Source of the DNA: Streptomyces sp. TS71-3
GTDB lineage: Bacteria; Actinomycetota; Actinomycetes; Streptomycetales; Streptomycetaceae
Reading direction: 5' to 3'
DNA: 64,000 bases
NCBI RefSeq assembly: GCF_018327685.1
Contig: NZ_BNEL01000001.1
Coordinates: forward strand, 3,844,001-3,908,000
Position numbers and translations under genes: made by a program. Positions 43,362-53,134 of the stretch are shown here, piece after piece. Under the pieces are notes generated by a model that saw only the letters and a list, made by a program, of their open reading frames with translations, had not been told where the DNA came from and did no database searches. Position 1 is the first letter of the stretch; every line of letters starts with the position of its first letter.

Positions 43362-43628
43362 GTGGACGAGCTGAGTGACGGCGTGGTCGATGTCAGGCAC
43401 GTTCTGGTGCTGCCCGACCGCGATGCCGCGGAGGAGGCGGCCGAGGCGCTGGGCGAGCGTTTCGGCCTCGCGGAGGAGCCCCAGATGGTGCGGGACTCCC
43501 TCGCCGGGGAGGACGACGCCGAGGACGCCCAGTGGCTGCTGCTCGTCGAGGACGCCGGGGGCCGGCTCGATGCCCGGGAACTGGACGAGTTCGTCGAGGA
43601 GTGGGACGGCTGGCGCGAGGACCCCTGA
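43362..43628 (+). CDS. Small acidic protein, possibly RraB-like
   Basis: 88 residues, strongly acidic: VRHVLVLPDRDAAEEAAEAL, ALGERFGLAEEPQMVRDSLA, AQWLLLVEDAGGRLDARELD and a WDGW near the end. Alternating strands and helices with a final aromatic DGW recall RraB, the inhibitor of RNase E, but the match is weak and I cannot confirm it. GTG start at 43362; no strong ribosome-binding site. The sequence shows strong coding bias, so it is a real gene. Confidence 0.6.
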   Translation: MDELSDGVVDVRHVLVLPDRDAAEEAAEALGERFGLAEEPQMVRDSLAGEDDAEDAQWLLLVEDAGGRLDARELDEFVEEWDGWREDP

Positions 43629-43693
43629 GCCGCGGCGACCCGAGTCCGCCCCCACGGGCCGGCGCCCCGACGGTGGCCTCTGACTCTCATCTG

Positions 43694-43757
43694 CCGGTGA
43701 CCCGGTGACCCGGTGACCCGGTGACCCGGTGACCCGGTGACCCGGTGACCCGGTGAC
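43694..43757. repeat. 8-bp tandem repeat CCGGTGAC, eight exact copies
   Basis: Eight uninterrupted identical units, 64 bp in all, in the spacer 67 bp before the holA start. The unit contains GGTGACC, which is nearly self-complementary across each junction. Not coding in any supported frame. Confidence 0.9.
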
Positions 43758-43823
43758 CGCAGACGCCCCGGGGCCGGACCTGGCCGAGCCGGGCTGTCAG
43801 TGGTGCGTGGGATGCTTGGCGCG

Positions 43824-44834
43824 ATGGCCAGGAACAGCGAACGCACCGCGAGCCCGCGCAGGGCCGACACGTCCGACCCGTTGGCTCCCGTCACCGTTGC
43901 CGTGGGGCAGGAGGAGCTGCTGCTGGAGCGGGCCATGCAGCAGGTGGTGGCGGCGGCACGGGCAGCCGACCCGGACACGGACGTCAGGGACCTCACCCCG
44001 GACCAGCTGGCGCCGGGCACGCTGGCCGAGCTGACGAGTCCCTCGCTGTTCGCCGAGCGCAAGGTCGTGGTCGTCCGCCAGGCGCAGGACCTCTCCGCGG
44101 ACACGATCAAGGATGTCAGGGCCTATCTGACGGCGCCCGCGCCGGAGATCACCCTGGTGCTCATGCACGCGGGGGGAGCCAAGGGCAAGGGCCTGCTCGA
44201 CGCGGCGCGCAAGGCGGGCGCGCGTGAGGTCGCCTGCCCCAAGGTGACCAAGCCGGCCGACCGGCTGTCGTTCGTGCGGGCGGAGTTCCGGGCGCTGGGC
44301 CGGTCCGCGACCCCCGAGGCGTGCCAGGCCCTGGTCGACGCGCTCGGCAGCGACCTGCGGGAGCTGGCCTCGGCCACGGCCCAGCTGGTCGCGGACGTGG
44401 ACGGCACCATCGACGAGGCCGTCGTCGGGCGCTACTACACGGGCCGTGCCGAGGCCTCCAGCTTCACCGTCGCCGATCGCGCGGTGGAGGGCCGGGCGGC
44501 GGAGGCCCTGGAGGCGCTGCGCTGGTCGCTGTCGACCGGGGTCGCGCCGGTACTGATCACCAGTGCGCTGGCGCAGGGCGTGCGGGCGATCGGCAAACTG
44601 TCCGCCGCGCGAGGCGGCCGCCCGGCGGACCTCGCCAGGGAGCTGGGCATGCCGCCCTGGAAGATCGACCGCGTCCGCCAGCAGATGCGGGGGTGGACGC
44701 CTGACGGGATCGCCGTGGCGCTCCGGGCGGTCGCCGAGGCGGACGCGGGCGTCAAGGGCGGCGGAGACGACCCGGAGTACGCCTTGGAGAAGGCGGTCGT
44801 CACCATCGCCCGCGCGGCCCGCTCCCGGCGTTAG
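43824..44834 (+). CDS. holA: DNA polymerase III delta subunit
   Basis: 336 residues. The clamp-loader delta family pattern is clear: [20 protein letters not shown] at the N-terminus, [40 protein letters not shown] and, late, [20 protein letters not shown]. Delta opens the beta sliding clamp in the loader complex. ATG 43824 is preferred over upstream starts because the conserved domain begins soon after it. GATGCT lies seven nt upstream and could serve as a -10 for a leaderless transcript. A hairpin terminator follows at 44891-44933, and rpsT is convergent. Confidence 0.92.
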   Translation: MARNSERTASPRRADTSDPLAPVTVAVGQEELLLERAMQQVVAAARAADPDTDVRDLTPDQLAPGTLAELTSPSLFAERKVVVVRQAQDLSADTIKDVRAYLTAPAPEITLVLMHAGGAKGKGLLDAARKAGAREVACPKVTKPADRLSFVRAEFRALGRSATPEACQALVDALGSDLRELASATAQLVADVDGTIDEAVVGRYYTGRAEASSFTVADRAVEGRAAEALEALRWSLSTGVAPVLITSALAQGVRAIGKLSAARGGRPADLARELGMPPWKIDRVRQQMRGWTPDGIAVALRAVAEADAGVKGGGDDPEYALEKAVVTIARAARSRR

Positions 44835-45175
44835 AACCCCCGAACCCCCGAAGCCCCAGAAAACCGCAGAAAACCCCGGAAAAGCCGAGAACCCCCTCCC
44901 CGGCCCTGGGGAAAGGGCCGGAAAGGGGGGTTCCGGAACTGCTGGAACGGGCTCCGCCGCAGCGTCGTGGCGAACGCGGACTGGTACGGAGCCGGGGTGC
45001 CGGTGGGCAGCGGATGAGAGAGGGCCCGCTCGGGGTCCCGCCGGCGGTCAAGCGTTCAGATGGCCGTTCGTATGATCATGTCGGCCATCGGGGGCCCTGC
45101 TGGCCGGGTGATCGCCTGGGCGATCGTGCGGTCGGGGACTGGTTACCCCGGACCGCCCGGCTGGGGCAGGGCGGC
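44835..45175. other. Spacer between convergent holA and rpsT
   Basis: 341 bp. Besides the holA terminator it holds GATGGCCG (45059-45066) and CGGCCATC (45082-45089), an 8-bp inverted repeat around an AT-rich spacer with TGATCA, and CCGCCC/GGGCGG arms next to the rpsT stop that may end rpsT mRNA. No gene seen. Confidence 0.5.
44891..44933 (+). terminator. Hairpin terminator after holA
   Basis: Outer arms AACCCCC (44891-44897) and GGGGGTT (44927-44933), and inner arms CCGGCCCT (44901-44908) and AGGGCCGG (44915-44922), around a 6-nt loop. Confidence 0.75.
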
Positions 45176-45442
45176 TCAGCCCTTGAGGGACGCGACCTTC
45201 GACGCCATGGCCGACTTCTTGTTGGCGGCCTGGTTCTTGTGGATCACGCCCTTCGAGACGGCCTTGTCCAGCTTGCGCGAGGCCTCGCGCGAGGCGGCCG
45301 TGGCCTTCTCGAAGTCACCCTCGGCAATCGCCTCACGGGTGCGGCGGATCGCGGTCTTGAGAGAGGACTTCACGGCCTTGTTGCGCTGCCGGGCCTTCTC
45401 ATTGGTCTTGATCCGCTTGATCTGGGACTTGATGTTCGCCAC
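45176..45442 (-). CDS. rpsT: 30S ribosomal protein S20
   Basis: 88 residues beginning [20 protein letters not shown], with [20 protein letters not shown] and the end [16 protein letters not shown]: standard S20, a helical protein that binds the 5' domain of 16S rRNA early in 30S assembly. ATG start. It is transcribed alone, divergent from lepA, the usual actinobacterial arrangement. Confidence 0.97.
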   Translation of the reverse strand: MANIKSQIKRIKTNEKARQRNKAVKSSLKTAIRRTREAIAEGDFEKATAASREASRKLDKAVSKGVIHKNQAANKKSAMASKVASLKG

Positions 45443-45718
45443 GAAAGAGCCTTTTCAGGTACAGGTTCAGCTACAGAAGGATGGTCTTTCACACGTGTCT
45501 CGGCCGGGCGCCCGCCGTGCCGCGTGCACCGCGCCGCTTTCAGCGGCTGGTCCGACACGGTCGGGAAGCGTCCGAAGACACAGCGGTCCAGGCTAGCAGC
45601 CAGTGTCCAAGCAGCCCAAACCGGTCGCAGAGCCCGGCTCATGGGACGATGGGAGCTACGTATCGATCTGCCCTCGAAGTCAGCAGAGGCATGGACGCCT
45701 CAAGAGACAGGACCCTGC

Positions 45719-47581
45719 GTGCCCGCGACCACTGACCATGTGCCTGAGCCGAGCCGTACCGACCCGGCTCGGATCCGCAATTTCTGCATCATCGCGCACA
45801 TCGACCACGGCAAGTCCACCCTCGCCGACCGGATGCTCCAGCTCACCGGCGTGGTCGAGCAGCGGCAGATGCGCGCTCAGTATCTCGACCGGATGGACAT
45901 CGAGCGCGAGCGCGGCATCACGATCAAGTCCCAGGCCGTCCGGCTGCCCTGGGCCCCCACCGAGGGCCCCGAGCACGGCAGGACCCACATCCTGAACATG
46001 ATCGACACCCCTGGCCACGTGGACTTCACCTACGAGGTGTCACGCTCCCTGGCGGCCTGCGAGGGCACCATCCTGCTCGTCGACGCCGCCCAGGGCATCG
46101 AGGCCCAGACTCTCGCCAACCTCTACCTGGCGATGGAGAACGACCTCACCATCATCCCCGTCCTCAACAAGATCGATCTCCCGGCCGCGCAGCCGGAGAA
46201 GTTCTCCGAGGAGCTCGCGAACCTCGTCGGGTGCGAGCCCGACGACGTCCTGCGGGTCTCCGCGAAGACCGGCCTCGGGGTGGAGGCGCTGCTCGACAAG
46301 GTGGTCGCCGAGATCCCGCCGCCGGTCGGCGTCCGCGACGCGCCCGCCCGCGCCATGATCTTCGACTCGGTCTACGACTCGTACCGCGGCGTGGTGACGT
46401 ACGTGCGTGTCGTCGACGGGCAGCTGGGCAAGCGCGAGCGGATCCGGATGATGTCCACCGGCGCCACCCACGAGCTGCTGGAGATCGGCACGAACTCCCC
46501 GGAGATGCTGCCCGCCGACGGCCTCGGCGTCGGCGAGGTGGGCTATCTGATCACCGGAGTGAAGGACGTCCGGCAGTCGAAGGTCGGCGACACCATCACC
46601 GAGCAGTCCAAGGGCGCCGACAAGCCGCTCGGCGGCTACAAGGACCCCAAGCCGATGGTCTTCTCCGGCCTGTATCCGCTGGACGGCTCGGACTACCCCG
46701 AGCTGCGCGAGGCCCTCGACAAGCTCCAGCTCAACGACGCCGCGCTGGTCTACGAGCCGGAGACCTCCGCGGCCCTCGGCTTCGGATTCCGCGTCGGCTT
46801 CCTCGGGCTGCTCCACCTCGACGTGGTGCGGGAGCGGCTGGAGCGCGAGTTCGGCCTGGACCTCATCGCCACCGCTCCGAACGTGGTCTACCGCGTGATC
46901 ATGGAGGACGCGGTCGAGCACACCGTCACCAATCCGAGCGAGTTTCCCGAGGGGAAGATCGCAGAGGTCTACGAGCCGGTCGTGCGGGCCACGATCCTCG
47001 CCCCGAGCGAGTTCATCGGCGCGATCATGGAGCTCTGCCAGACCCGGCGCGGCGTGATGCTGGGCATGGACTACCTCTCCGAGGACCGCGTCGAGATCCG
47101 CTACACGCTGCCGCTCGCCGAGATCGTCTTCGACTTCTTCGACCAGCTCAAGTCCAAGACCCGCGGCTACGCGTCACTGGACTACGAGCCCACGGGAGAG
47201 CAGAGCGCGCACCTCGTCAAGGTCGACATCCTGCTGCACGGCGACAAGGTCGACGCGTTCTCCGCTATCACCCACAGGGACCAGGCGTACTCGTACGGCG
47301 TGCGGCTGGTCGCCAAGCTCAAGGAGCTCATCCCGCGGCAGAACTTCGAAGTGCCCGTCCAGGCCGCGATCGGCTCCCGGGTCATCGCCAGGGAGACCAT
47401 CCGCGCCATCCGCAAGGACGTCCTCGCCAAGTGCTACGGCGGCGACATCTCGCGTAAGCGGAAGCTGCTGGAGAAGCAGAAGGAGGGCAAGAAGCGGATG
47501 AAGATGGTGGGTTCTGTGGAGGTTCCGCAGGAGGCGTTTATCGCGGTGTTGTCGAGCGATGACGGCGGCAAGAAGAAGTAG
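45719..47581 (+). CDS. lepA: Elongation factor 4 (back-translocase LepA)
   Basis: 620 residues. G1 is in AHIDHGKST (from residue 26), with the effector region [11 protein letters not shown]3 DTPGHVDF and G4 NKID. The EF4-specific C-terminus is present ([20 protein letters not shown]). LepA is a ribosome-binding GTPase that acts on stalled or aberrantly translocated ribosomes and in 30S biogenesis. GTG at 45719 is chosen because AGGA lies seven nt upstream and the N-terminus [20 protein letters not shown] is of the streptomycete type; a GTG 21 nt later is possible. The open frame further upstream covers the divergent rpsT promoter and is not coding. Confidence 0.96.
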   Translation: MPATTDHVPEPSRTDPARIRNFCIIAHIDHGKSTLADRMLQLTGVVEQRQMRAQYLDRMDIERERGITIKSQAVRLPWAPTEGPEHGRTHILNMIDTPGHVDFTYEVSRSLAACEGTILLVDAAQGIEAQTLANLYLAMENDLTIIPVLNKIDLPAAQPEKFSEELANLVGCEPDDVLRVSAKTGLGVEALLDKVVAEIPPPVGVRDAPARAMIFDSVYDSYRGVVTYVRVVDGQLGKRERIRMMSTGATHELLEIGTNSPEMLPADGLGVGEVGYLITGVKDVRQSKVGDTITEQSKGADKPLGGYKDPKPMVFSGLYPLDGSDYPELREALDKLQLNDAALVYEPETSAALGFGFRVGFLGLLHLDVVRERLEREFGLDLIATAPNVVYRVIMEDAVEHTVTNPSEFPEGKIAEVYEPVVRATILAPSEFIGAIMELCQTRRGVMLGMDYLSEDRVEIRYTLPLAEIVFDFFDQLKSKTRGYASLDYEPTGEQSAHLVKVDILLHGDKVDAFSAITHRDQAYSYGVRLVAKLKELIPRQNFEVPVQAAIGSRVIARETIRAIRKDVLAKCYGGDISRKRKLLEKQKEGKKRMKMVGSVEVPQEAFIAVLSSDDGGKKK

Positions 47582-47610
47582 GCGGTGGCCTCGGGGCGGG
47601 GCCGGGCGTG

Positions 47611-47638
47611 CCGGTCCGCTCCGTGCGGAGCGGACCGG
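47611..47638 (+). terminator. Perfect hairpin terminator after lepA
   Basis: CCGGTCCGCTCCG and CGGAGCGGACCGG pair over 13 bp with only TG between them, about 30 nt after the lepA stop. A smaller hairpin (GGGGCGGAG region) follows near 47735-47755. Confidence 0.8.
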
Positions 47639-47885
47639 TGCGGTGGAGGTCCGCCCCGCACGGCCTCCCTCTCCGGCGTAGCGGACGGACGCGGCCCGGT
47701 GGGTTCGCCGGGGCGGATCGGGCGGCTCACCCCGCTCCTTTCGGGGCGGAGCCGCACCCCTTCGGGTGCTCTTGGGGTGCGTCCCGGGGGTGGGTTCGCC
47801 CGCGTTGCCGGGGGCTCGGGCTATGAATTGACCGGTCTCTAGCACACGAGCGCCGGTCCAGGTGTGCACAAAAGCGGGACCCTCT

Positions 47886-47915
47886 GCAAAGAGACCGGGT
47901 GTCGTGTAAAGAGAC
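47886..47915. promoter_or_regulatory. Direct repeat GYAAAGAGAC, 20 bp apart
   Basis: GCAAAGAGAC (47886-47895) and GTAAAGAGAC (47906-47915) are spaced exactly 20 bp, about two helical turns, upstream of the acyl-CoA ligase gene. Possible activator or repressor site. Confidence 0.35.
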
Positions 47916-47973
47916 GCGTCAAGGCCTCTTACGCGCGGCGCGGCTGCCCTCTACCCTGATCACCACTCGGTAG

Positions 47974-47988
47974 TTACTCGTGAGTTAA
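47974..47988. promoter_or_regulatory. Operator-like imperfect palindrome before acyl-CoA ligase gene
   Basis: TTACTCG-TGAGTTAA: TTACTC and GAGTTAA are inverted with one extra base, 70 bp before the GTG. The shape resembles TetR-family fatty-acid regulator sites in actinobacteria; the regulator is not encoded here. Confidence 0.4.
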
Positions 47989-48057
47989 ACAGCAGCCAAG
48001 CCGCGGGCAGTCAGCCGCCCAGCCGAGACGCACACTGTCGCGGGCCCGGAGGAAGTC

Positions 48058-49953
48058 GTGAGCGACACACAAACCCTGATCGAGAACCGTCCGCCGTCGG
48101 TGGCGAACGTCTTCTTGGAGCGCGTGGCGGCCACGCCCGAGAAGGAGGCCTTCCGGTATCCGGTCCCGCCCGCCTCCGGTACGGGCCCGGACGACTGGAA
48201 GTCGCTGAGTTGGGGGCAGACGGCCGAGCGGGTGAGTGCCATCGCCGCGGGCCTGATAGAGCTCGGCATAGAGCCGGAGGAGCGCGTCGCGCTCGCCTCG
48301 GCCACCCGGATCGAGTGGGTCCTCACCGACCTCGGCATCCTGTGCGCGGGCGCGGCCACCACCACCATCTACCCGCAGACGAACGCCGACGAGTCCGCGT
48401 TCATCCTCGCCGACTCCGGCAGCAAGGTGCTGGTGGCCGAGGACGCCGAGCAGCTCGCCAAGGCCCGCGCGCAGCGTGCCGACCTGCCCGGTCTTGCCCA
48501 CGTGGTCGTGATCGACCCGCGCGGCATCCGGGACGGGGCCCCGGCCGACGAGCCCGAGGGCTGGGTGATCAGCCTCGACGAGCTGGAGGCGCGCGGCGCG
48601 GCCCGCCTGGAGAAGGAGCCCGACCTCATCGGCAAGCGGGTCTCGGCCATCAGGGCCGACCAGCTGGCCACCCTCATCTACACCTCGGGCACCACCGGCC
48701 GCCCCAAGGGCGTGCGGCTGCCGCACGACAGCTGGTCGTACATGGCCAAGGCCATCGCCTCCACCGGGCTCATCTACCCGGACGACGTGCAGTACCTGTG
48801 GCTCCCGCTCGCGCACGTCTTCGGGAAGGTCCTCACCAGCGGCCAGGTCGAGCTCGGGCACGTCACCGCCGTCGACGGCCGGGTCGACAAGATCATCGAG
48901 AACCTGCCGGTGGTGCAGCCCACCTACATGGCCGCGGTGCCGCGCATCTTCGAGAAGGTCTACAACGGCGTGGCGGCCAAGGCCAGGGCCGGCGGGGCCG
49001 CCAAGTACAAGATCTTCCAGTGGGCCGCGGAGGTGGCCCGCGACTACGCGAAGGCCACCCAGGACACCTACCGGCGCACCGGCAACGCCTCCGCGCCCTT
49101 CGGCCTGAGCGTCAAGCACAAGATCGCCGACGCGCTCGTCTACGCCAAGCTGCGCGAGGCCTTCGGCGGCCGGATGCGGGCCTGCGTCTCCGGCTCCGCC
49201 GCGCTCGCCCCCGAGATCGGCTACTTCTTCGCCGGTGCGGGAGTGCACATCCTGGAGGGCTACGGCCTCACGGAGTCGTCCGCGGCGTCCTTCGTCAACC
49301 CGGGCGAGGCCTACCGCACCGGCACGGTCGGCAAGCCCGTGCCCGGCACGGAGGTGCGGATCGCCGACGACGGCGAGATCCTGCTCCGCGGCCCCGGCAT
49401 CATGCAGGGCTACCACGGGCTTCCGGAGAAGACCGCGGAGGTGCTGGAGAGCGACGGGTGGTTCCACACCGGGGACATCGGCGAGCTCTCGGCGGACGGC
49501 TACCTCACCATCACGGACCGCAAGAAGGACCTGATCAAAACCTCCGGCGGCAAGTACATAGCGCCGGCCGAGGTCGAGGGGAACTTCAAGGCGGTCTGCC
49601 CGTTCGTCTCCAACATCCTGGTGCACGGCGCCGACCGGAACTTCTGCTCCGCGCTGATCGCGCTCGACGAGCCCTCGATCATGGACTGGGCCAACGAGCA
49701 CGGGCTCGCCGGCAAGTCGTACGCGGAGGTCGTCGCCGCGCCGGCGACGGTCGCGCTCATCGACGGGTACGTGCAGCGGCTCAACGAGGGGTTGCAGCGG
49801 TGGCAGACCATCAGGAAGTTCCGGCTGCTGCCGCGGGACCTCGACATCGAGCACGGGGAGCTGACGCCGAGCCTCAAGTTGAAGCGGCCTGTGGTGGAGC
49901 GGGAGTACCGGCATCTGATCGATGAGATGTACGCGGGGGCGCGCGAGGCCTGA
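48058..49953 (+). CDS. Long-chain fatty acid-CoA ligase (AMP-forming)
   Basis: 631 residues, an ANL-superfamily enzyme that activates fatty acids to acyl-CoA through an acyl-adenylate. It carries the P-loop-like YTSGTTGRPKGV (from residue 208), YGLTESSAAS (from 402), GWFHTGDIGELSADGYLTIT and DRKKDLIKTSGGKYIAPAEV. This matches the FadD/FACL15-like bacterial group, which adds a cap at the N-terminus. GTG start with GGAGGAAG three nt upstream. It is preceded by a regulatory-looking region with an operator-like palindrome and followed by a long repeat array. The chain-length preference is unknown. Confidence 0.92.
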   Translation: MSDTQTLIENRPPSVANVFLERVAATPEKEAFRYPVPPASGTGPDDWKSLSWGQTAERVSAIAAGLIELGIEPEERVALASATRIEWVLTDLGILCAGAATTTIYPQTNADESAFILADSGSKVLVAEDAEQLAKARAQRADLPGLAHVVVIDPRGIRDGAPADEPEGWVISLDELEARGAARLEKEPDLIGKRVSAIRADQLATLIYTSGTTGRPKGVRLPHDSWSYMAKAIASTGLIYPDDVQYLWLPLAHVFGKVLTSGQVELGHVTAVDGRVDKIIENLPVVQPTYMAAVPRIFEKVYNGVAAKARAGGAAKYKIFQWAAEVARDYAKATQDTYRRTGNASAPFGLSVKHKIADALVYAKLREAFGGRMRACVSGSAALAPEIGYFFAGAGVHILEGYGLTESSAASFVNPGEAYRTGTVGKPVPGTEVRIADDGEILLRGPGIMQGYHGLPEKTAEVLESDGWFHTGDIGELSADGYLTITDRKKDLIKTSGGKYIAPAEVEGNFKAVCPFVSNILVHGADRNFCSALIALDEPSIMDWANEHGLAGKSYAEVVAAPATVALIDGYVQRLNEGLQRWQTIRKFRLLPRDLDIEHGELTPSLKLKRPVVEREYRHLIDEMYAGAREA

Positions 49954-50925
49954 TCCCGCGCCCCGGTTCCGTCCTCCTCCTTCCGGCTCGGGCGCCGGGC
50001 CCGCTCGCTCCCTGCGCGCGCCCCGGCGCCACGGGTGGGGTGGCGGCGATGGGGCGGGTCCGGTGCGCCGTGGCCGGTTGCGCAGTTCCCCGCGCCCCTT
50101 ATCGCGGCGCCTGCGGCGCCATCACGCCCGCTGGGGTGATGGTGTGCTCTGCGGGCCGTACCGGGTCGCTCGCGCAGTTCCCCGCGCCCCTTGGAGGGCG
50201 CCTTCGGCGCCGTAAGCGGTGCCTGGGGCGGTCTGAAGGCCGCGGCGTGCGACTCGGTTGCTCGCGCAGTTCCCCGCGCCCCTATCGGGGCGCAGCCCTG
50301 TCTTCTGTGCGCGATCAGCCACGATGGCGTGGTGGGTGGTTACGCGCTTGGTGGGGCGGGATGGGCGCCGTAGGCGCGCCTGAAAGGGGCGCGGGGAACG
50401 GCGCGATCAGCCATGATGGCGTGGTAGATGGTCACGTGCCTGGTGGGGCGGGATGGGCGCCGTAGGCGCGCCTGAAAGGGGCGCGGGGAACGGCGCGACT
50501 AGTCACGATGGCGTGGTAGATGGTCACGTGCCTGGTGGGGCGGGATGGGCGCCGTAGGCGCGCCTGAAAGGGGCGCGGGGAACGGCGCGACTAGTCACGA
50601 TGGCGTGGCAGATGGGCACGCTCCTGGAGGGGCGGGACTGGCGCCGCAGGCGCCGCGATAAGGGGCGCGGGGAACTGCTGGGGGTACCTCCCACGCCCTT
50701 CAGGCAGTGGGGGACAGCCGCGATGGCGTGGCAGCTGGTCACGTGCCTGGAGGGGCGGGACTGGCGCCGCATGGTGCCGCAAGAATGGGGCGCGGGGAAC
50801 CGCGCGACGAACCCGGCACGACCCGCACCGAGACCGCCACCGCGCAGGACCGGCACCGCGGTGCCGTAGGCACCCCCTGTGCGGGGAGGCCCGGGGTTCT
50901 GCCGGTATACGAGACAATGGCACGT
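49954..50925. repeat. Array of 92-bp repeats in two opposed blocks
   Basis: 972 bp without a gene. The core GCAGTTCCCCGCGCCCC occurs forward at 50081, 50173 and 50265 (exactly 92 bp apart). Its reverse form GCGCGGGGAAC starts at 50389, 50481, 50573 and 50665 (again 92 bp apart) and at 50790 (125 bp, because a second repeat module of the CCCACGCCCTTCAGGCAGTGGGGG type is inserted). The two blocks face each other around 50330. Reverse units also share GATGGCGTGGTAGATGGTCA and GGCGCCGTAGGCGCGCC. Open frames inside are by-products of the repeats. Confidence 0.85.
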
Positions 50926-52158
50926 ATGCCTTCCGTGTTGCCCGACGGCGAGCCCGTCCCCGAGGACGGAACCTTGCCGGCGCACGCCCTCGACGGCGGC
51001 GCCGACCGCCCCCTCGGGTTCTACCTGCACGTCCCGTACTGCGCCACCCGCTGCGGCTACTGCGACTTCAACACCTACACCGCCACGGAGCTGCGCGGCA
51101 CCGGCGGCGTGCTCGCCTCGCGGGACAACTACGCGGGCACCCTGATCGACGAGGTCCGCCTGGCCCGCAAGGTGCTCGGCGACGACCCGCGCCCGGTGCG
51201 CACCGTGTTCGTCGGCGGCGGCACGCCCACGCTGCTAGCCGCCGACGACCTCGTGCGGATGCTGGACGCGATCCGGTCCGAGTTCGGGCTCGCGGACGAC
51301 GCGGAGATCACCACCGAGGCCAACCCGGAGTCCGTCGACCCCGCCTATCTGGCCCGCCTGCGGGCCGGCGGCTTCAACCGGATCTCCTTCGGCATGCAGA
51401 GCGCGCGCCAGCACGTCCTCGACGTCCTGGACCGCCGGCACACCCCCGGCCGCCCCGAGGCGTGCGTGGCAGAGGCCCGTGCCGCGGGGTTCGCGCATGT
51501 GAATCTCGACCTGATCTACGGCACCCCGGGCGAGTCGGACGACGACTGGCGGGCCTCCCTGGACGCGGCGATCGGCGCCGGACCGGACCACGTGTCGGCG
51601 TACGCGCTGATCGTGGAGGAGGGCACGGGACTGGCGCGCCGGATCCGCCGCGGCGAGATACCGATGACGGACGACGACGAGCACGCGGACCGCTACCTGA
51701 TCGCCGATGACGTGCTCTCCGCGGCCGGCTACGCGTGGTACGAGGTGTCGAACTGGGCCGCGTCCCCCGCGGGCCGCTGCCTGCACAACGAGCTGTACTG
51801 GCGCGGAGCCGACTGGTGGGGCGCCGGACCCGGTGCGCACAGCCACGTCGGCGGGGTGCGGTGGTGGAACGTCAAGCACCCCGGCGCGTACGCGGCGCGG
51901 CTGGCCACCGGACGCTCGCCCGGCGCCGGGCGCGAGGTGCTCACCGCGGAGGACCGGCGGGTCGAGCGGATCCTCCTGGAACTGCGGCTCCGGGACGGCT
52001 GCCCGCTGTCCCTGCTGCACGGGGACGGAGCCGCGGCGGCCCGGCGGGCGGTCGCCGAGGGCTTCCTCGAAGCGGCTCCTTACGAGGCCGGGCGGGCGGT
52101 CCTCACGCTGCGCGGCCGGCTCCTCGCCGACGCCGTCGTCCGGGACCTGGTGGACTGA
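50926..52158 (+). CDS. hemW: HemW-type radical SAM protein (heme chaperone family)
   Basis: 410 residues. The radical SAM cluster motif is C39-ATR-C43-GY-C46 in the setting LHVPYCATRCGYCDFNTYTA, with the extra F/N after the cluster that marks the HemN/HemW family. VFVGGGTPTLLAADDLVRML and FNRISFGMQSARQHVLDVLD follow, and the C-terminal HemN domain is present. HemW binds heme and delivers it; earlier it was annotated as oxygen-independent coproporphyrinogen oxidase. ATG 50926 (MPSVLPDGEPVPEDG) is preferred; ATG at 50917 in the same frame is possible. GTATAC at 50905-50910 may be part of the promoter. Confidence 0.93.
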   Translation: MPSVLPDGEPVPEDGTLPAHALDGGADRPLGFYLHVPYCATRCGYCDFNTYTATELRGTGGVLASRDNYAGTLIDEVRLARKVLGDDPRPVRTVFVGGGTPTLLAADDLVRMLDAIRSEFGLADDAEITTEANPESVDPAYLARLRAGGFNRISFGMQSARQHVLDVLDRRHTPGRPEACVAEARAAGFAHVNLDLIYGTPGESDDDWRASLDAAIGAGPDHVSAYALIVEEGTGLARRIRRGEIPMTDDDEHADRYLIADDVLSAAGYAWYEVSNWAASPAGRCLHNELYWRGADWWGAGPGAHSHVGGVRWWNVKHPGAYAARLATGRSPGAGREVLTAEDRRVERILLELRLRDGCPLSLLHGDGAAAARRAVAEGFLEAAPYEAGRAVLTLRGRLLADAVVRDLVD

Positions 52159-52293
52159 CACGCCCGGACCGGGGCGCCTGGACTGGGGCGCCCGGACTGA
52201 GCGCCTGTCTCGGCGCGACACGGCGGAACGGGACAGGCGCCGCGCAGACGCACGGGCGCGCGTGGCAGGGGCTGAGCTGAGAGGCGGGAGCGG

Positions 52294-53100
52294 ATGCGGG
52301 TCGCGTGGCACGGCGCCGGCTGGGAGGAACTGTCCGCACGGGCCGGGCGGTGCAGGCTGCCGGGGTGGGACTGCACCAGCGGGCTGGTCGCGGGGCGCGG
52401 CGCGGCCCTGCTGGTCGACGCGGGCTCGACCCTGGCCGAGGGGGCGCGCCTGCGGGCCGCGGCCGAAGGGCTGCTCGGCCCCGGAAGTCGGGTGACCCAC
52501 CTCGCGCTCACCCATCCGCACTTCGACCATGTGCTGGGCGCCCCGGCGTTCGCGGATGCGCAGATCCACGCCGCGCCCGGCACCGGGACACTGATCGCTT
52601 CCGGCGCCGACGACCTGCGCGCGGACGCGGTGCACCACGGTGTCGCCCCGGGGGAGGCCGCCGAAGCCGCCGCCCTGACGCGCCTCGTTCGGGAAACGGC
52701 CGACAGAGGTGTGGCAGGCACCGGCACCGACGCCGCCCGCCGCGACGGCGCCCCCGCCTGGCACGCCGTCCCAGCAGAGCGCACGCTCGATCTCGGCGGG
52801 GGACTCCAGGTGCTGCTGGTGAACGCGGGACCCGGGCACACCGCGCACGACCTGGCGGTGCTGGTGCCCGGCGGGGCGGGGGAGCGGGACGTGGTGTTCT
52901 GCGGGGACCTCGTGGAGGAGTCCGGAGAGCCGCAGGCCGGCCCGGACGCCGTCCCGGAGCGGTGGCCCGCGGCACTGGACCGGCTGCTGGCCCTCGGCGG
53001 CCCCGGCGCCGTCTACGTGCCCGGGCACGGTGCCGCGGTGAATGCCGGGTTCGTCCGGAAGCAGCGCGATCAACTCGCCCTGCGTTACGGCGTGTCGTGA
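52294..53100 (+). CDS. MBL-fold metallohydrolase
   Basis: 268 residues with a metallo-beta-lactamase metal site THPHFDH (73-79; HxHxDH), DAGS earlier, then GPGHTAHDLAVLV, DVVFCGDLVEESGE and the final VPGHGAAV histidine. The overall pattern is of glyoxalase-II-like or flavorubredoxin-like hydrolases, with no substrate indicated. A long Ala-rich stretch between the second and third metal ligands is a lineage insertion. The ATG has GGGAG six nt upstream. It sits between hemW and the DUF3097 gene in the same direction. Confidence 0.88.
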   Translation: MRVAWHGAGWEELSARAGRCRLPGWDCTSGLVAGRGAALLVDAGSTLAEGARLRAAAEGLLGPGSRVTHLALTHPHFDHVLGAPAFADAQIHAAPGTGTLIASGADDLRADAVHHGVAPGEAAEAAALTRLVRETADRGVAGTGTDAARRDGAPAWHAVPAERTLDLGGGLQVLLVNAGPGHTAHDLAVLVPGGAGERDVVFCGDLVEESGEPQAGPDAVPERWPAALDRLLALGGPGAVYVPGHGAAVNAGFVRKQRDQLALRYGVS

Positions 53101-53134
53101 CCGCCGGGGCGCCGGCTCTTCTATCGTCGGCCGA

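Larger units (their letters stand above)
47582..48057. other. Intergenic lepA to acyl-CoA ligase
   Basis: 476 bp. Left part: terminators of lepA. Right part (47850-48050) is less GC-rich and looks regulatory, with direct repeats at 47886-47915 and a palindrome at 47974-47988. No gene. Confidence 0.5.

Noticed and set aside
43362..43628. Firm assignment of the small acidic protein as RraB
   Set aside because: Only the general acidic alpha/beta pattern and the final DGW agree; this is too weak to name the gene.
50081..50870. CRISPR-like array
   Set aside because: Repeat units are contiguous 92-bp blocks in both orientations with no unique spacers, and no cas genes are in the window.
49954..50925. 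Several open frames of 60-168 residues in the 92-bp repeat array
   Set aside because: They arise from the repeat units themselves, differ in every frame and show no codon bias or start signals.
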